Positions 1-12,344 of a stretch of 64,000 nucleotides of DNA are shown piece after piece; positions within the stretch are counted from its first letter, which is position 1, and each line of letters starts with the position of its first letter. The DNA is from Toxonevra muliebris (Eukaryota > Arthropoda > Insecta > Diptera > Pallopteridae): assembly GCA_963691655.1 (NCBI GenBank), contig OY829326.1, positions 42,807,989-42,871,988 on the forward strand. Direction: 5' to 3'. The position numbers were made by a program, and so were the translations under genes. The notes below the pieces were generated by a model, which had not been told where the DNA came from, ran no database searches, and saw only the letters and a list, made by a program, of their open reading frames with translations.

Positions 1-218
1 TTTTTTCCTTATAAAAGTGCGAGAAAACTCAATACATTTAAACTTTTTTACTAAAACAAGCACACATCTGATACTTCTAGTCAATGAAAATTTCTTCGAT
101 TTTTCGAAGATATTTTAAATTGAAAAATAAACGCTGAGCGCTAAATTACTTTTTTTCCGCGTTTTAATTTTCAAAAAGCACTAAAATCAGAGGGAAAAGC
201 GCTGAGTTGGCCACACTG
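1..218. mobile_element. Right part of a CAGTGTTGCCA-type hAT MITE, cut by the window start
   Basis: The sequence ends at 211-218 in ccacactg, preceded by a CGCGTTTTAATTTT motif and a CACTAAAATC stretch. Both the terminus and the preceding 60 bases match, with substitutions, the right end of the complete copy at 56472-56811. The other terminus lies outside the window, so length and target duplication cannot be checked here. It is non-coding. The assignment to hAT rests on the CAGTG-type terminus. Confidence 0.5.
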
Positions 219-3200
219 GATGCGAACGTAGAAAAATTAAAAAAAAAGTTTTTTTTTTTTTTTTTTAAGGAATAGAAGCGTTTAATGTAGGCATTTATGA
301 ACGGTTACAGTTGCTTCGTTCATGTACTTTTTTTCTAGTCAGAAAAGGACCGAAAAGGAGTAAGGCCTGGATTTTAAAAGGATCTGAATTGAAAAAAAGA
401 AGGAGCCTTTTTAAAAAATAAGTATAATTGGTAGAATTATATTTGCTATGAAGAAATGAATGAACAGGTGGGTGAACCAGTCAAGTGACAACTCTCTTCC
501 GCTATGAAAATGTTCAACCATGGAACTATATTTATTTGCGTTTTTAATAGTGGAAGAAATACATGCAAAAAGCTCGATTTAGGCCCTTCATGGGTTGTTG
601 TGCCATAAAAGAAGAAGAAGAATAGTTGGTTCCCCGCATTATTTCTCCATAATATTTACTAACAGGTAAGAAATACCGCACTCTATGCTATGCATTCACT
701 TGACCAATCATAGTTGTCGGTTTCCATGTGTGAGCAGAAACTGCTCTTGATATGCACCATAGGGAAATGTCAGTTATTGTCAAATTAACTGTACCAACAA
801 AGGGTCCGGGAAGTTTGTTGAATCTTTCATCTTTCAGATTGCAGCATTTACCTTACTCAAGTCGAAATATGTAAAAAAAAATTTGAATATGTATTGAAGG
901 AGCCTAATTCAAATACACTTCTAGGTTTGATTAAATTCAGAATCTCTTCACTATTTGTGAATCTGGCTGATGGACGGCTTGAAGCAGATGAAGGATGGGA
1001 AGTAATATGCTTCTTGTTGTCTCGAAACGCTGCTCAGAAGGATTTTTCTGCTGCTGGTGAGACTCTGGACGTGTTACTTTCACTTTGCTAACCATTTACT
1101 AGATGGCTGGCTAGCTGACAAAATCGCACTTCATGTGGGAAAAAAGAAATTGAGACACATCCACACATTTTAACATCCCATTTACAAATTCAATGCATAT
1201 TTAGAAGTGGCCTGATGAATGAATGCTACAGTGGAGTCCCAGCTGCCTCAGGTTCGATTCCAAGATAAGAAGTAAATGCTTTAAAATTGAGTGCTGGGTG
1301 TTGCTTTTTGGATCGGGTATCTATTGCTAAGAATGCTTTAAGTAATATTTTCAAAATATTTCAGAAAACTATACAGATATTTTTCTCTCTATTTTCATTC
1401 GTGTATGTGATAGAACCGTAAATTGAAACCAAAATCTGGCACTCAGCCCGAACTATAATCACATGTCAAAAACCCATTTAGGGGAGAAAAATAATTCTTT
1501 GAAAGGTATCAACTAGAAATTTACTAAACTAGAATCGATGCCACAGTAATTTTTCAAGAGTTTAGTATCATCTTTGTAACCTTCAATGGTATATAATCAG
1601 CTACCAGTATTGATTGACTTCATAGTCTCTAATGTTTGTTATTGACTATGAAAATTTAAATCTCAGTTCGGTTGACGACAAACTTTGTTGAGTATTATAA
1701 AACTGTAGTAGGTTAGAATAATGTTGGGAAATAATAACTCGTCTGTGTCCTGAAGGAAGGTGAATGCAATTTAAGACTTTCCATGGCTCATAGGCGATAA
1801 ATTTAATATTTTGTATTGTTTATGAAATTTAGGATAGATTTAATATAAAATGAAAAGAGGCGTTTAAAATGTTCGTAACTAGCGTATAAATAAATTTCAA
1901 TTGTCAGTCAACAGCGATTCATAAGTAAATTAAAATTTTTAGTTGCTAACGTATTTTGAGTAGCACATAGAGTCGAAACGTACCTGCTTCATCACATATT
2001 CGTTATGAAAAGGTAGTGTTAGTAAAAACATATATATTCCTTTCTTCAATGTTAACAAAGAAGCTCTCATTCAGAACTTGTACTTGCATAAAAATCCACA
2101 ATTCCACAACTTTTACACACCAAAATAAATTTCAATATAAAATTTTCCACAGGTTTTACTTTTGGCTGTTTGAATGCGTCAGTGAGAAATTTTCCTAATT
2201 TGTGAATAATGTTGCCCTCAAAGTATTTTTATTTATTAAAACCAATATTATTTTGCTTATATTTATATATGTATAATTGCAAAGCATTTTTAAACTTTTT
2301 ATTTTTTACTTACATAAATATATGAAAATATGCAACGAGTGATGAAGTCGGAATTTATGTCGAAATCGAAAAGATATATACTTATATACATATACATACA
2401 TGATAAAATAATGTTCCACAGAAGACAACAAAAATGTAGACTATAAAATAGAAAATAATATAAACAGAAAAACGTATAAAACTGAAGGTATAACAAACAT
2501 GCTGGTAGAAATTATAAGAATCTAAATATATACACATTCATATATATATATATACCTACTTATATAATAAAAAAATTATACAAAAGAGTAAATTACTATA
2601 GTTCAAAAATGCATGCATTATTTTGTAGATAAATTCAATATTTGTAGTTGTATCTTTTTTTTTAAAAAAAAAGAAGAAAGTAAATGCAAAACAAAAAAAA
2701 ATAAATAAATAAATAAAAAATAAAAAACAAAATTGTTGTAGTGACATTAAAAAGACAGAAAACAGAAAATACAAATTAAAATATTTCCTAAAAAAGCAAA
2801 AGTAAATAAATATAGAAATTAATGAAAAATATTAGTAAACAAATGGCATAAATACAAAAAAATTTATTGAATACATACAAATCATACATGTTACTGCATT
2901 GGTTACATACGATGGAGTAAAGATCAGTGATGGGATGTCAGTGTTTGAGCTGATATGATAACGCAAATTTATTCTGACTTGGAATTGGTATAAATCCTTG
3001 AGCTAGTACCAGTATTGGTGCAGAATTTGTGCAATTGGAAGACTTCGCTTTTAGAGTAATCTATTAGAATTATACATAAACCTGATGAGTAGAATGCAGA
3101 TAAAACTAGAAGGGTTAATTGAATTTTTCCGAACGATTAATGAGCACAGTCTCTAGACTTATTTATGTATGTACTATAAATATCTAGGTTACCAACTGAG

Positions 3201-3239
3201 CTGCAACGGTGATTTATGATTTACCGGTACAGCATCGTT
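219..3239. other. Non-coding AT-rich stretch with small repeat relics
   Basis: No supported gene. At 571-623 there is a short segment ending in GTTGTGCCATAAAAG and a GAA-rich tail that resembles the 3' end of a non-LTR retrotransposon; a related segment without the tail is at 53298-53345. At 1252-1262 there is a perfect tRNA B-box (GGTTCGATTCC) after a poor A-box-like stretch, which could be an old tRNA-derived SINE. From about 2220 to 2880 the sequence is almost pure A/T with poly-A runs. Confidence 0.5.
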
Positions 3240-3247
3240 GTCAGAGC

Positions 3248-3768
3248 TAGGGTAGCCAGACGTTCTGATTTGATCAGTACATGGCCTGATTTTTTTCAAA
3301 AGACCAGTTTTTTGAAATCTCAAAATCAGTACGAAAATGTACTGATTTTTGTATTTTGTACTGATTTTTTCAAATTCTTAAGCTTAATGGTCTTAAAATC
3401 ATTTATGCAGACAGTCTCAGCCTGTTTGTTTCTTTTTCTGATTGTTCACAAAATAAAAGGCATACGTGTTGCTGGTATCGAGAGGAGAAAAGCAATATTT
3501 GCCGATTAACGTAAGTTTTTAAATAACTGAAATGAATTTGTCAAAATATGGAAACAGGCACGTAATCAACATTGTCTACTGACGAAGAAAAAAATTGTAA
3601 AATGAACATACAAAATCTGAAAAAAAGTTTCAGGACGTTTATATCACTATATTACATTAAAATTACTAGGTAATAAAAGCATAAAAACTGTACCAATTTG
3701 TATTGATTTTCACTGCTTTGTAAAGTCTAATGTACTGATTTTGTGGTTCCCATAAGCTGGCTACCCTA
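3248..3768. mobile_element. 521-bp hAT-like MITE (TAGGGTAGCCAG termini)
   Basis: It starts TAGGGTAGCCAG and ends CTGGCTACCCTA, a perfect 12-base terminal inverted repeat. The flanking octamers are GTCAGAGC (3240-3247) and GTCTGAGT (3769-3776), six of eight identical, as expected for an aged 8-bp hAT duplication. Inside, ACTGATTTT / AATCAGTAC motifs are repeated near both ends, which is the usual subterminal-repeat design. The ORF crossing it shows no transposase motif. It is non-autonomous. Confidence 0.75.
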
Positions 3769-3776
3769 GTCTGAGT

Positions 3777-4802
3777 ACCAGTATTTGTTCCTGGGTAGGG
3801 AAGTTTCATCATATCTGAAGGTAATGGCGAAGTTAAAAAATTTTTTTTTGCTTTCAAAATAGAGCTGCAAATAATGCATTCGTGAATCGTTTCGGCGTGA
3901 ATGTTTCATGCACCAAATGAAAATTCATTTCAATTTTTTTTTTCAAAAGAGGTAGCAAATTTGTTCATGCTCTATTCGGAAAAGTTACTGAGATTGATTT
4001 GCTCTACAACTTTGTTGAAAATACTTTACGTTTGTGTAATCTATGGAGTAAAATATTAAAAAAAAACGGAAAACGCAGTTTTTTCTCTATTTGTGTATGG
4101 GAACTTCAAGTGCTCATAAATAAATTCTCTTAGAGTCAATTGAAATTTGGCACAAATTATTTTTAAAAATCACAAAATATCGTTAATTTTTATAGTAATT
4201 GTATGCAACCTTTTCACGAAATACCCCATTATAAGCGTAAGGTCCAAAGATTTTACCATCTGAAACACAATTTATTATTCTAATTTTGACCCATATGTAG
4301 TTGGAAATGTAAGTTTATTAAAACTGACTTCAAATTACAATTGATTTTAAATGACTCCAAGTGTATTCAAGTTAATTGCAGCCGGAGAGTAAATTAGGTA
4401 GAAAAAAGACAGTTATATAAAAAAAAAATATTAATTCCCTTCCTAAGGAAAATTCCTACCTACCTATTACATCACTTTTACTTGTCAAATTAGTATAAAA
4501 AAACTGTCGATACTTACTCAGAATTAAATTAAAAAGATTTGAGTGTGTACTAGAGGAGCCCAAAATCTTAAAGATTTTTGGTTTCATTTGAACTACCGTA
4601 AATCGACCATCGCTGCCCCTTGCGTAAATACCCTAGATCATTGGTCTTCTAACTGTGATCCATGAAGCCCTGGGATTCTGCAAAATTTTCCAGGGGCTCC
4701 GCGGGAATATGTTCAATTTTTAATGGACTGAGTTAATTTTAAAATTCATAATTCAAAAAAATTTGAAAATGTTTAAAGCTTTAAACACAAAGGCGCATAG
4801 TC
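3777..4802. other. Non-coding, nothing recognised
   Basis: AT-rich sequence without a convincing reading frame, terminal repeats or RNA gene. I see only short A-runs and T-runs. Confidence 0.5.
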
Positions 4803-5560
4803 ATTAGTTAGGTTAGGTTCAGTGGTGGCTCCTCCGATTATCCGAAGAAGCCCAATTAGCGCAAGAACGCCTTTTTGACACCACCACCATCTCGATGGTT
4901 AAGTCTAAGGGAAAGCTTTCTAGCTATTCCAGTGTGTTAGGTCTCCACAAGCCATTCATTCAGATCACAAAACTTCAACAGAATGCTGAGGTTGACATTA
5001 GCAACCTCTCCTATACTGCATAGAAAAGGTTTGACAGGAAATGTTCGAGACTTTCTATCTTTTCGATGTCATGATAACTATGGTAGATATCATTATGAGG
5101 GACACCCATTCTGGCTGTTATTCGTGCGATTTCTTATATTGTGGCCACATCGTTCTTGATGTGGCGCAAGTTGTTAACCCTCTCCATCTGAAGTCGGATT
5201 GCAGAAAGAAGTACGTGAAAATGTTTCTCATACTACTTTATTCCGACTGAGAAATGTTTAGCGAAGAACTATGTTTAGCTAGAGCATCGGCATTCTCATT
5301 TCCGCTAATGTTTCTATGTTCAGGTACCCAAATAAGAATTCAATCCAAGTCTGACAAGCTCCCTCTTGTACTTATCAACTAGTTTTGATTTGGAAATTCT
5401 TGAAATTATTGCTTTGATCACGGATTGGTTATAAAAAAGAAATTGTTACATTTTTTCTTTTCGGGACATTGTCCGAAATTGTCCTACTAGCTTGTAAAAA
5501 AGCGAATACTTCTGCCTGGAACACGCTAGAAAAGTCGAGCAAACGGAAAAAATGAGGTCT
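4803..5560 (-). mobile_element. LINE relic: RNase H domain and 3' end
   Basis: Read on the minus strand, 5560 down to about 5230 encodes pieces of a retrotransposon RNase H: VFQAEVFAF, then a WVPEH.N..GNENADALAK motif, the C-terminal HxGxxGNExAD signature of LINE RNase H (here with E for G and N for the second G). Further down, an EHFL-type segment matches the region after RNase H. The minus-strand 3' end closes at about 4803 with short CCTAA units. Stops and frameshifts are frequent, so the copy is dead and 5'-truncated. Confidence 0.7.
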
Positions 5561-5879
5561 ACTTTAACTAAATTGTACTCAAATATCATAAATTTATTAT
5601 AGTTTTAAAGTATAGTTTAGTTGAATTACACTTTATTATTGATTATTCCCCAAACTTTTTGTTTCGATTTTATTTAAATCGAATGCCAGGGCTCCATGGA
5701 TGAAAAAGATCGAAAACCACTGCCCTAGTTGAATGCCCAGTGTTTTTCAAACCGAAATATATTCAATTAAAATCTGTGAAATATTTGTACCTTAATAAGG
5801 ATTTAAAAGTAGTAGTTCTCTTGGTACTTGAAGTTTTTCTTCGAAACTTATGAAAGAGTGTTTTGAGAGTCTCCAGCGT
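5561..5879. other. Non-coding gap between two LINE relics
   Basis: No reading frame or repeat boundary recognised; AT-rich. Confidence 0.4.
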
Positions 5880-6190
5880 TTTTCTATCCATAAAAAAGTT
5901 ACACTATGATATTGCTAGTAATGAGGCCACCGATTAACTAGCTAGGAACAATTCACCGGCTATGTACATTGACCTCAATGAACTTTCTACAGACTTGACT
6001 GGGCCACTTCGAAATCTATCGTTGAGGAAGGACCTAAAAAGAAATCTCTCGAATATTGGAACTTAATTCCAGGTCTCAGATAAGTGAAAGCAATTGTCGT
6101 TTTTCTCACCCTTAATCAGTCTATCTATTACATCAAATAGGTTCTTACATTGCTAGTGGGCTATATGTTAGAATATTATGTTTTCAGATA
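5880..6190 (+). mobile_element. LINE relic: C-terminal tail after RNase H
   Basis: On the + strand the pieces ASNEATD.LARN and then EYWNLIPGLR and TLLVGYM can be read in different frames. They line up with the GNE.AD.LAR end of RNase H and the W..GLR...LLVG tail seen in RNase H-bearing LINEs, including the better copy at 6955-7880. Stops and frameshifts break every frame. It is probably a separate, older fragment from its neighbours. Confidence 0.5.
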
Positions 6191-6954
6191 ACAAATAAAT
6201 AATATAGATTTGTCCAGTGAAGTAGAGGATCGTCTTTGTATGGAAAATAACGAGACGACATCTTTCATTATGTGTGAACGTTTAGCCTTGGCTTAGCTCA
6301 CAGGATGAATTTTCGGGAGGTAATTTCTTCCGTTTAATGAAATAAAATCTTCTACAAAATATGTTCTAGCTGTTGTTAATTCCGAAGAGGATTTTAACCT
6401 AAACTAAACATTTTTTTTAATGTTCTTGTGCTTGCCAAATTGGATTTCTCAAATTACTTAAATAATAATAAGAGATGCAGATGCATTTTTTTAGTATCTG
6501 ACTATCTGACCCTCGAAAATCGCAGAAACTTTAATTTTTCCTTGCAATTGTGGACTCGTATTGAATGAAAAATTCAGTTTTATATTGAGTTGTACATTAG
6601 TTTTTTTCGAAAGTGCAAACATCCTTATTTCAATCAAAGGTTTTGAAATTGTAGATATTTTTTCAATTAAAAACTACTTCTTTTAGAGTATTTCAGTAGT
6701 AATAGCATCCGGTTGAAAATAACCTTTGCAAAGGGCTAAGGACGCTATAAGAACAACAATCAATCAAATTTGTTTATACAAGAATGAAAATATTAGCTAG
6801 GTAAAAATAAATATTTAGAAGTCGGATCATTGCTTGAAGTAGATTTTTTTCGTTTTTAGTGAACGAATAAATCGTGAAATCATTGAGTTATCTTCTAATT
6901 AGTTCTGATGATTCAATACTAAATAGTATTAATTTTAAACGTTAGTAATTAACC

Positions 6955-7880
6955 AAATGGAGTCGGGCATGTCAAGGCGGATATGGGGCACAGTATGGTA
7001 TACCACCAGTTGTCAGTACAGTGCCCACTGTTCTTGATGCCCGTGGACAATCATGTGTCTGGCATCCGCTTAGGAAGAAGATATGATGTCAGGCACCCGA
7101 AACGTGATTAATGGTTAGGTCCAGAGGTCGTACTACGGGGTCTTCGCCATGTCTTCTATACCGATGGATCCAAAATCTCAAACGGTACTGGATCCGGTTG
7201 GTACTTGGACGATGAGACCAAGTACTCTTTTTCCACTGGAAAGATGGCATCAATCTTCCTAACGGAGGTTTTCGCTATCCTAGACGTGGTGGGCTGGATA
7301 ATTGAGAACAGATGAAGTGAGAAGTGCATAGATATGTGCAGTGATTGCCAAACTTTCAGCCAAATTGGTCAGCGAGTGTAAGGCAAAACTAAATAGTGTT
7401 GCAAAACACAACAAGTTAGGCCTTATATGGGTTTCAGGACACTGTGGTATTGCAGGGAATGAACTAGCTGATAAACTAGCTAATGAAGATTCTATCCATA
7501 GAGAAAGAGGGTCCGACCTTGACTCCTGCAGAACCGCAAAGTGCTTCGTGAGACAACGAAACAGGAAATCAGCGGCATTTCTTCTGAAACTGAGAAGAAA
7601 GGACCTGAAATTACTGGTGGGTGTCATCACAGGGCACAACACATGTGGTTAGCATATGACTAACATAGGCGCCATCACCGATCCAATTTGCGAATCGTTT
7701 CTTGAGGACGACGATACTACAGAGCATTAACTTTGTAGCTTGTAGTTATCTACACATAACTTTCCTGTCTCTCTACTCTCTTCTACTGATTCTATCTTCT
7801 TCTTTGAGTATAGTACAATGGTCCAAGTGACTGAGTGCTTTAGTTTAGTCCAGCCCACCTACAACTCTAAACACTAAATT
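6955..7880 (+). mobile_element. 5'-truncated LINE: RNase H domain, tail and 3' UTR
   Basis: A FYTDGSK motif (7154 onward) is the first-Asp motif of RNase H. TEVFAIL carries the catalytic Glu region, and WVSGHCGIAGNELADKLA near 7430-7480 is the His/Asp end of the domain. It is followed by the tail CRTAKCFVRQ...LLVGVITGHNTC. Stops and frameshifts separate the parts. The 3' UTR near 7805-7870 matches the minus-strand copy at 61220-61790, so both belong to one family. I do not see the reverse transcriptase domain; the copy is 5'-truncated. The clade cannot be fixed from this alone. Confidence 0.8.
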
Positions 7881-9232
7881 AACAAAAGATTGCTCGATTG
7901 CATGTAGATGCATCCTGAAAATTAATATTTTTGAAGCGAAAATCAGGAGAAAAATATATATTTATATATTTGGTCGAGATAAAATATAGAACACAGTTTT
8001 ATTGATTGAATCTCTTAAAAGTGATTGCTCCATATATATCTGGCTCAAAACACTACAACGCCAATTCTATTCCAGTCCATCTTTGGAGCATACACATTGA
8101 TTCCAGGAAACGTATGTAAATATTTGTATGTGTATTGAAATAAAATAAATAATATTGCAAAATAGACAGAAAAACAAAAACAAAAAACCAAAAAATACAA
8201 AAATGTTGTTGAATTTTAAATAAAAAATATGATAAAATTAAAAAAAAAAAAAAATAGTTTTGTTAGTTGTTGCAAATGATATTAAAAATATATTAAAAAT
8301 AAAAAACAATTAAAAAAGCGTAACAAGAATATAAAAAATAAAAATTGCACTGCAATTGCGTTAAATAAGTGAATAGTGAAAGCAAACAAAAAAAAAACCA
8401 ACTGAAATTAGTGAAAAATTAAATAAACAAAAAAACAGCATACAGAAAATAATTAAGAAAAATTGAGAGCCTTTATTTACATACATAAATATTTTGAAGT
8501 TTTTGCATTGAGGGTTATACTAATATAATTATGATGATAAAGATAATGATGCTGTTGTTGATGATGATGATAATGAGAAGCTACATTTTATAAGTGAAGA
8601 TATTAAAAAAATAAAAATAAAAAAAAATAAACACAAAACAATAATAAATTAAAATTATAAGAAAAATTAAATTAAATTTAAAAATAAAAGAACAGAAACA
8701 GATAACGAAAAATTCACATTTTTATGAGATGCATGCCAACTGTTGCTAAATTGCTGCTACTTAAGAAGAAAATTTAATTATAATTATTATAATTACGCGT
8801 ACTTAGTGTATAAAGAAAGAAAGAAACAAACAAACAAAATTATGCATACACTTTACACATACATACATACATAGAATATCTATATACCTACGATATACAA
8901 AAGAAATATACATACATACATATGTATGCATGAATGTATGTATGTATGCAATAAATAATAAATATAATGAGACACACACTGTAATGTACCTAGGCTGCAG
9001 TTGATGATGACGATGATGACGATGATGATGATCATGAATAATGATGTTAATGAAAATAATGTAATTAGGATGATAATGATGTTTTTTGATGATATTAATG
9101 ATGATGATAATGATGAAATTAAGCATTATAGTAAGAGTAACTAACATGAGCAATTGAAGCTGCATCAAAATAGCGCGGCATCGTTAATTTAATTTATTCT
9201 CTTTGTTTTCGCATTGTAATTATGTATGACAC

Positions 9233-9267
<35 letters not shown>

Positions 9268-9793
9268 AAAACACACAAATATTTCCATTAAAAATATTTT
9301 TTATATACAAGTATGTAGTTACATTAAATTGGTTAATGCATTTTTGTTTCAATATGCATTTAGGGCATTTGCTTTGGCTATAGCGTGAAGCGATCTCCAT
9401 CGATTGCTCATTTGCCGCTTGTAGTAAATATACATAAATACTTACATACATATACATATATACTAATAAATTAATTTAGCATTAATTTTTATGAATAAAA
9501 AAAAAATAGTTTTTATTGAATTTGTTGTTGTTTTTATTGTTTTATGTAAATTATACAAATTTATTTTCTTTTCGCACTTGATTAAATGAAAAATAACAAT
9601 AAAATAATGCAAATAAAATAAAAATAATGTTTAAATAAATAAATGCAAAAGAAAAAAACAATAAAGGTTTAGATACAAATTTTGAAATGAAGGTTGAAAA
9701 ATGTGGTTTTTATTTCGGAAATGAATGGTGAGAGGAGATGTGAATATGGAGTGAAGATTTTTTCGATGGTATATAAATTCAACTTGGATGTTA
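7881..9793. other. Non-coding, microsatellite-rich
   Basis: No gene. It contains poly-A-rich segments (8150-8700), GAT/ATG trinucleotide tracts (8531-8575 and 9002-9060), TATG/CATA tetranucleotides near 8900-8950 and an (AC)n tract at 9245-9267. The ORFs across it are translated microsatellites. Confidence 0.6.
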
Positions 9794-10656
9794 GCCCAGT
9801 CGGTAGAGTAAAAAATGCACCAAAAGTTCATAAAAATTCTAAACTGATATTTTTCTTCAGTAATTGTTAGTGTGGGTATGATAGATTCAAAAACCACAAA
9901 AAACAGTCCTGGGGTTGTAGAGCGACTCCCCCCCCCCCAAAAAAAATCCCCCCTTTGGTGAAAAAAGCCTTTTTTTACAAATAACTGGTTAACCGTTAAA
10001 GATATCATAAAATTATATACTACAAAAAAAAGCTTGAGTGATTTCCTAAAAAACAAGTTTTATGTAATTTTTTTGTATATGTCATAGTTTTCGAGATATT
10101 CAATATTTAAGAAATTGAAAATTTATTACTTTGGATGTACTGTGGATGCGCGCGCATCTTTGTTTATTTGAATTTTTGCGTGCGGAGCCTATAGGAAAAA
10201 TTGAATTACTCGAAAATCAAACATGCTAGGAAGAAAAATCAAAAAGGGTGTTGAAGAGGATATATTCATAGGAATAATTCATAACATATAGTGAAAGCAG
10301 TTATTTTTATTAGGCCTGCAAATAATAAAAGTAGTAAAAACCAACAGGCAACTATACTATATTGCTATTTTTGTATACAAAAAAATATCCGTTGTCAATG
10401 AAAATGGCAGAGGATGTTGAACTTTAAAAAAAAAAATTCAAATTTTTGTAGTATATAATTTTTGATATCTCCAACGGTTAACCTGTTATTAGTAAAAGAG
10501 GCTTATTTCACCAAAAGGGGGATTTTTTGGGGGGGTCGCTCTGTAACCCCAGGACTGATTTTGTGGTTTTTAAATCTATCATACCTCCACTAACAATTAC
10601 TGAAGAAAAATATCAGTTTAGAATATTTATGATGTAAATCTTTATAATGACTGGAC
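9794..10656. mobile_element. Foldback element with arms of about 240 bp
   Basis: The left arm (about 9794-10035) and the right arm (about 10430-10656) are inverted copies of each other. Shared landmarks include TCTAAACTGATATTTTTCTT, GGTATGATAGATT, CAGTCCTGGGGTT, a C/G-run (9927-9938 against 10529-10535) and GGTTAACCGTT. The termini read GCCCAGTC and GACTGGAC, and both are flanked by TA, consistent with a TA duplication as in Tc1/mariner-type MITEs. The spacer has no transposase. The ORF at 9631-10056 on the minus strand is a by-product of the arm. Confidence 0.65.
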
Positions 10657-11454
10657 TATGTAGAGTTTGAAGCAGTTTTTCGATGATTCAATTACAGTTA
10701 GCCTCCGTTGAATTGCGTTTCCTGTTTAATTATGCTCCAAATTTTTTTTACTGAAAATGCACTCAAATTCATCGGTTATTTGTATTCCCGATTAATTGAA
10801 TCAGAACTTGTACATTTTCATCGATACAAGCGGAAATTTTTATACTGAGTAATAAAGATAGTGGGAAAGACTCACAAGCTCTCTGATTCCTGGAATATTT
10901 TTGGAACAGAAGCCTTTGCTATCCACAAAGCAGCACAAGACAAATTTTACAATGTTTTAGGTCTCGAGCGGAAGAGAATGAAGGAATCCTTCGAATTATA
11001 GAAAGCCTTCTGTATAAATATAACAAGTCCTAAATCAAAGTTAATACATGCGGTGCAATAATAAGTAAAGCGCCACTCTCTAAAGGGCTCCCAAACATAG
11101 ATATTATGAAGAAACACCCAAACAAGTTAGTACATTTACACTAGTATAAAGTGAACAGCAATGAATCCTTTAGAAATAGCGAACTAACAAAAAGAGAGCT
11201 TGGGCCGACAAATATAGGAAATAGATATTTACATTTTGGGCAAATAATCTGTTTAATAAATTTTCTGCATCTGTTTATTTTGTTCTACATATAAGTTAGC
11301 GTTTAATTCACTCTCAGATCTCATTTAGGTAAGACTATTATGGGCAACAATTGAGTTGGTTCTAAGAAGGGAATAAGTAGAAAGAAGAAGAATAGAGCGT
11401 ACAACAACAATTCTTGCAAATAATTACCTAATATTTGAAAGATAAATCAAAATC
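10657..11454. other. Non-coding, nothing recognised
   Basis: AT-rich sequence with no terminal repeats or conserved reading frame that I can identify. Confidence 0.4.
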
Positions 11455-12053
11455 AAGGATTGAAACCGAATCAATATAACGTTCTGGTTTCAGTTTTGTC
11501 AAGTGTTTCGGTTAAGGTTTCGTTCTTCAACATTCATTCTGGTTTCGCGTTCGTTCCGGTTACGGTTTTGAAGGAAAGTAATCAAAATAAATTTGATAAC
11601 ACTGGAATACAAAATTTCACTTTAAAAATATAACATGAACCAAAGTATGTTTTCTAAACTAAATAGAGGATGCTGAACACGAAAATCATATTCATTTTTT
11701 TTTCTATGGGTAAGTTTTCGAGATATGACAAGATATGACAAAATAACGGTTTTTCAGGATACAGTTTTACTTACAGGCTAATATCTCATTACCTATAGCT
11801 TCTATCGATCTATATATTTGCTTAACTCTTCACTAATGATTATACATACCATATAGAGTCCGACCAATTACTAATTTTTCGCCGAACTGATCGACATCGG
11901 TACTGAGACCGAGTTGAATGCTGATATAGTCTTTAATCCTTCAAAAGACGTACCACTGCCTGAAGAGAAATTCTGAATAAGTAAAGTTTTCATCAGCTCA
12001 GATCATAATGACTCATCAAAATGGTGTTGAAATATTTTCATAATGATCAAAGA

Positions 12054-12344
12054 AGATATTTGGAATCAAATCCATAATTCTGGGTTATGATTTCAAATAT
12101 TAGTAGCTTATATAGGATATTGAAAGATTAAGAACTACCACTAAGAACACTGATGAGGAATCGTGGCGGATTCCGAAACGGCCGTCTGATTTGCCCGTCT
12201 CTATATACATTGTTGTTGTGATGACTACATTTGTTCATTAAGCCTGTTTATATATAACTTCAAATAACGAAATTAACATGAACTTAAGTCATGACTTTGA
12301 AAATTAACCTCTAGATTTAATTTTCATAGTCTCCTAAAAAACTA
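12054..12344 (+). mobile_element. Hammerhead-bearing repeat, copy A
   Basis: This segment is absent from the paralogous position of the inverted repeat copy at 25436-26385, so it is an insertion. The host word cat-atgat-aaagaag occurs on both sides (near 12039-12056 and 12346-12359), which looks like a target duplication of about 15 bases. Related copies lie at 21292-21560 (minus), 43605-43845 (plus) and, decayed, at 60830-61065 (minus). There is no protein-coding potential. It holds a complete hammerhead ribozyme motif at 12144-12192. Best read as a small self-cleaving non-autonomous retroelement; that class assignment is inference. Confidence 0.7.
12144..12192 (+). ncRNA. Type I hammerhead ribozyme candidate (copy A)
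   Basis: Core CTGATGA is at 12150-12156. Stem II is GGAATC (12157-12162) with GATTCC (12169-12174), six perfect pairs closed by GTGGCG. GAA (12175-12177) and the A of 15.1 follow. Stem III is ACG/CGT around a GC loop, equally readable as the palindrome ACGGCCGT. The cleavage triplet GTC is at 12184-12186. Stem I pairs 12149/12187, 12148/12188, 12146/12190, 12145/12191 (G-U) and 12144/12192, with one A-A mismatch. Every invariant core position of the hammerhead is present. The very short stem III is typical of retroelement hammerheads, which often work as dimers. Activity is untested. Confidence 0.8.

Noticed and set aside
3082..3110. CTGATGAG word that could start a hammerhead
   Set aside because: No stem II pairing and no GAAAC plus cleavage triplet follow.
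9791..9808. Near-exact tRNA-Lys A-box
   Set aside because: No B-box, anticodon arm or acceptor pairing nearby, so it is not a tRNA gene; it lies at the tip of the foldback element.
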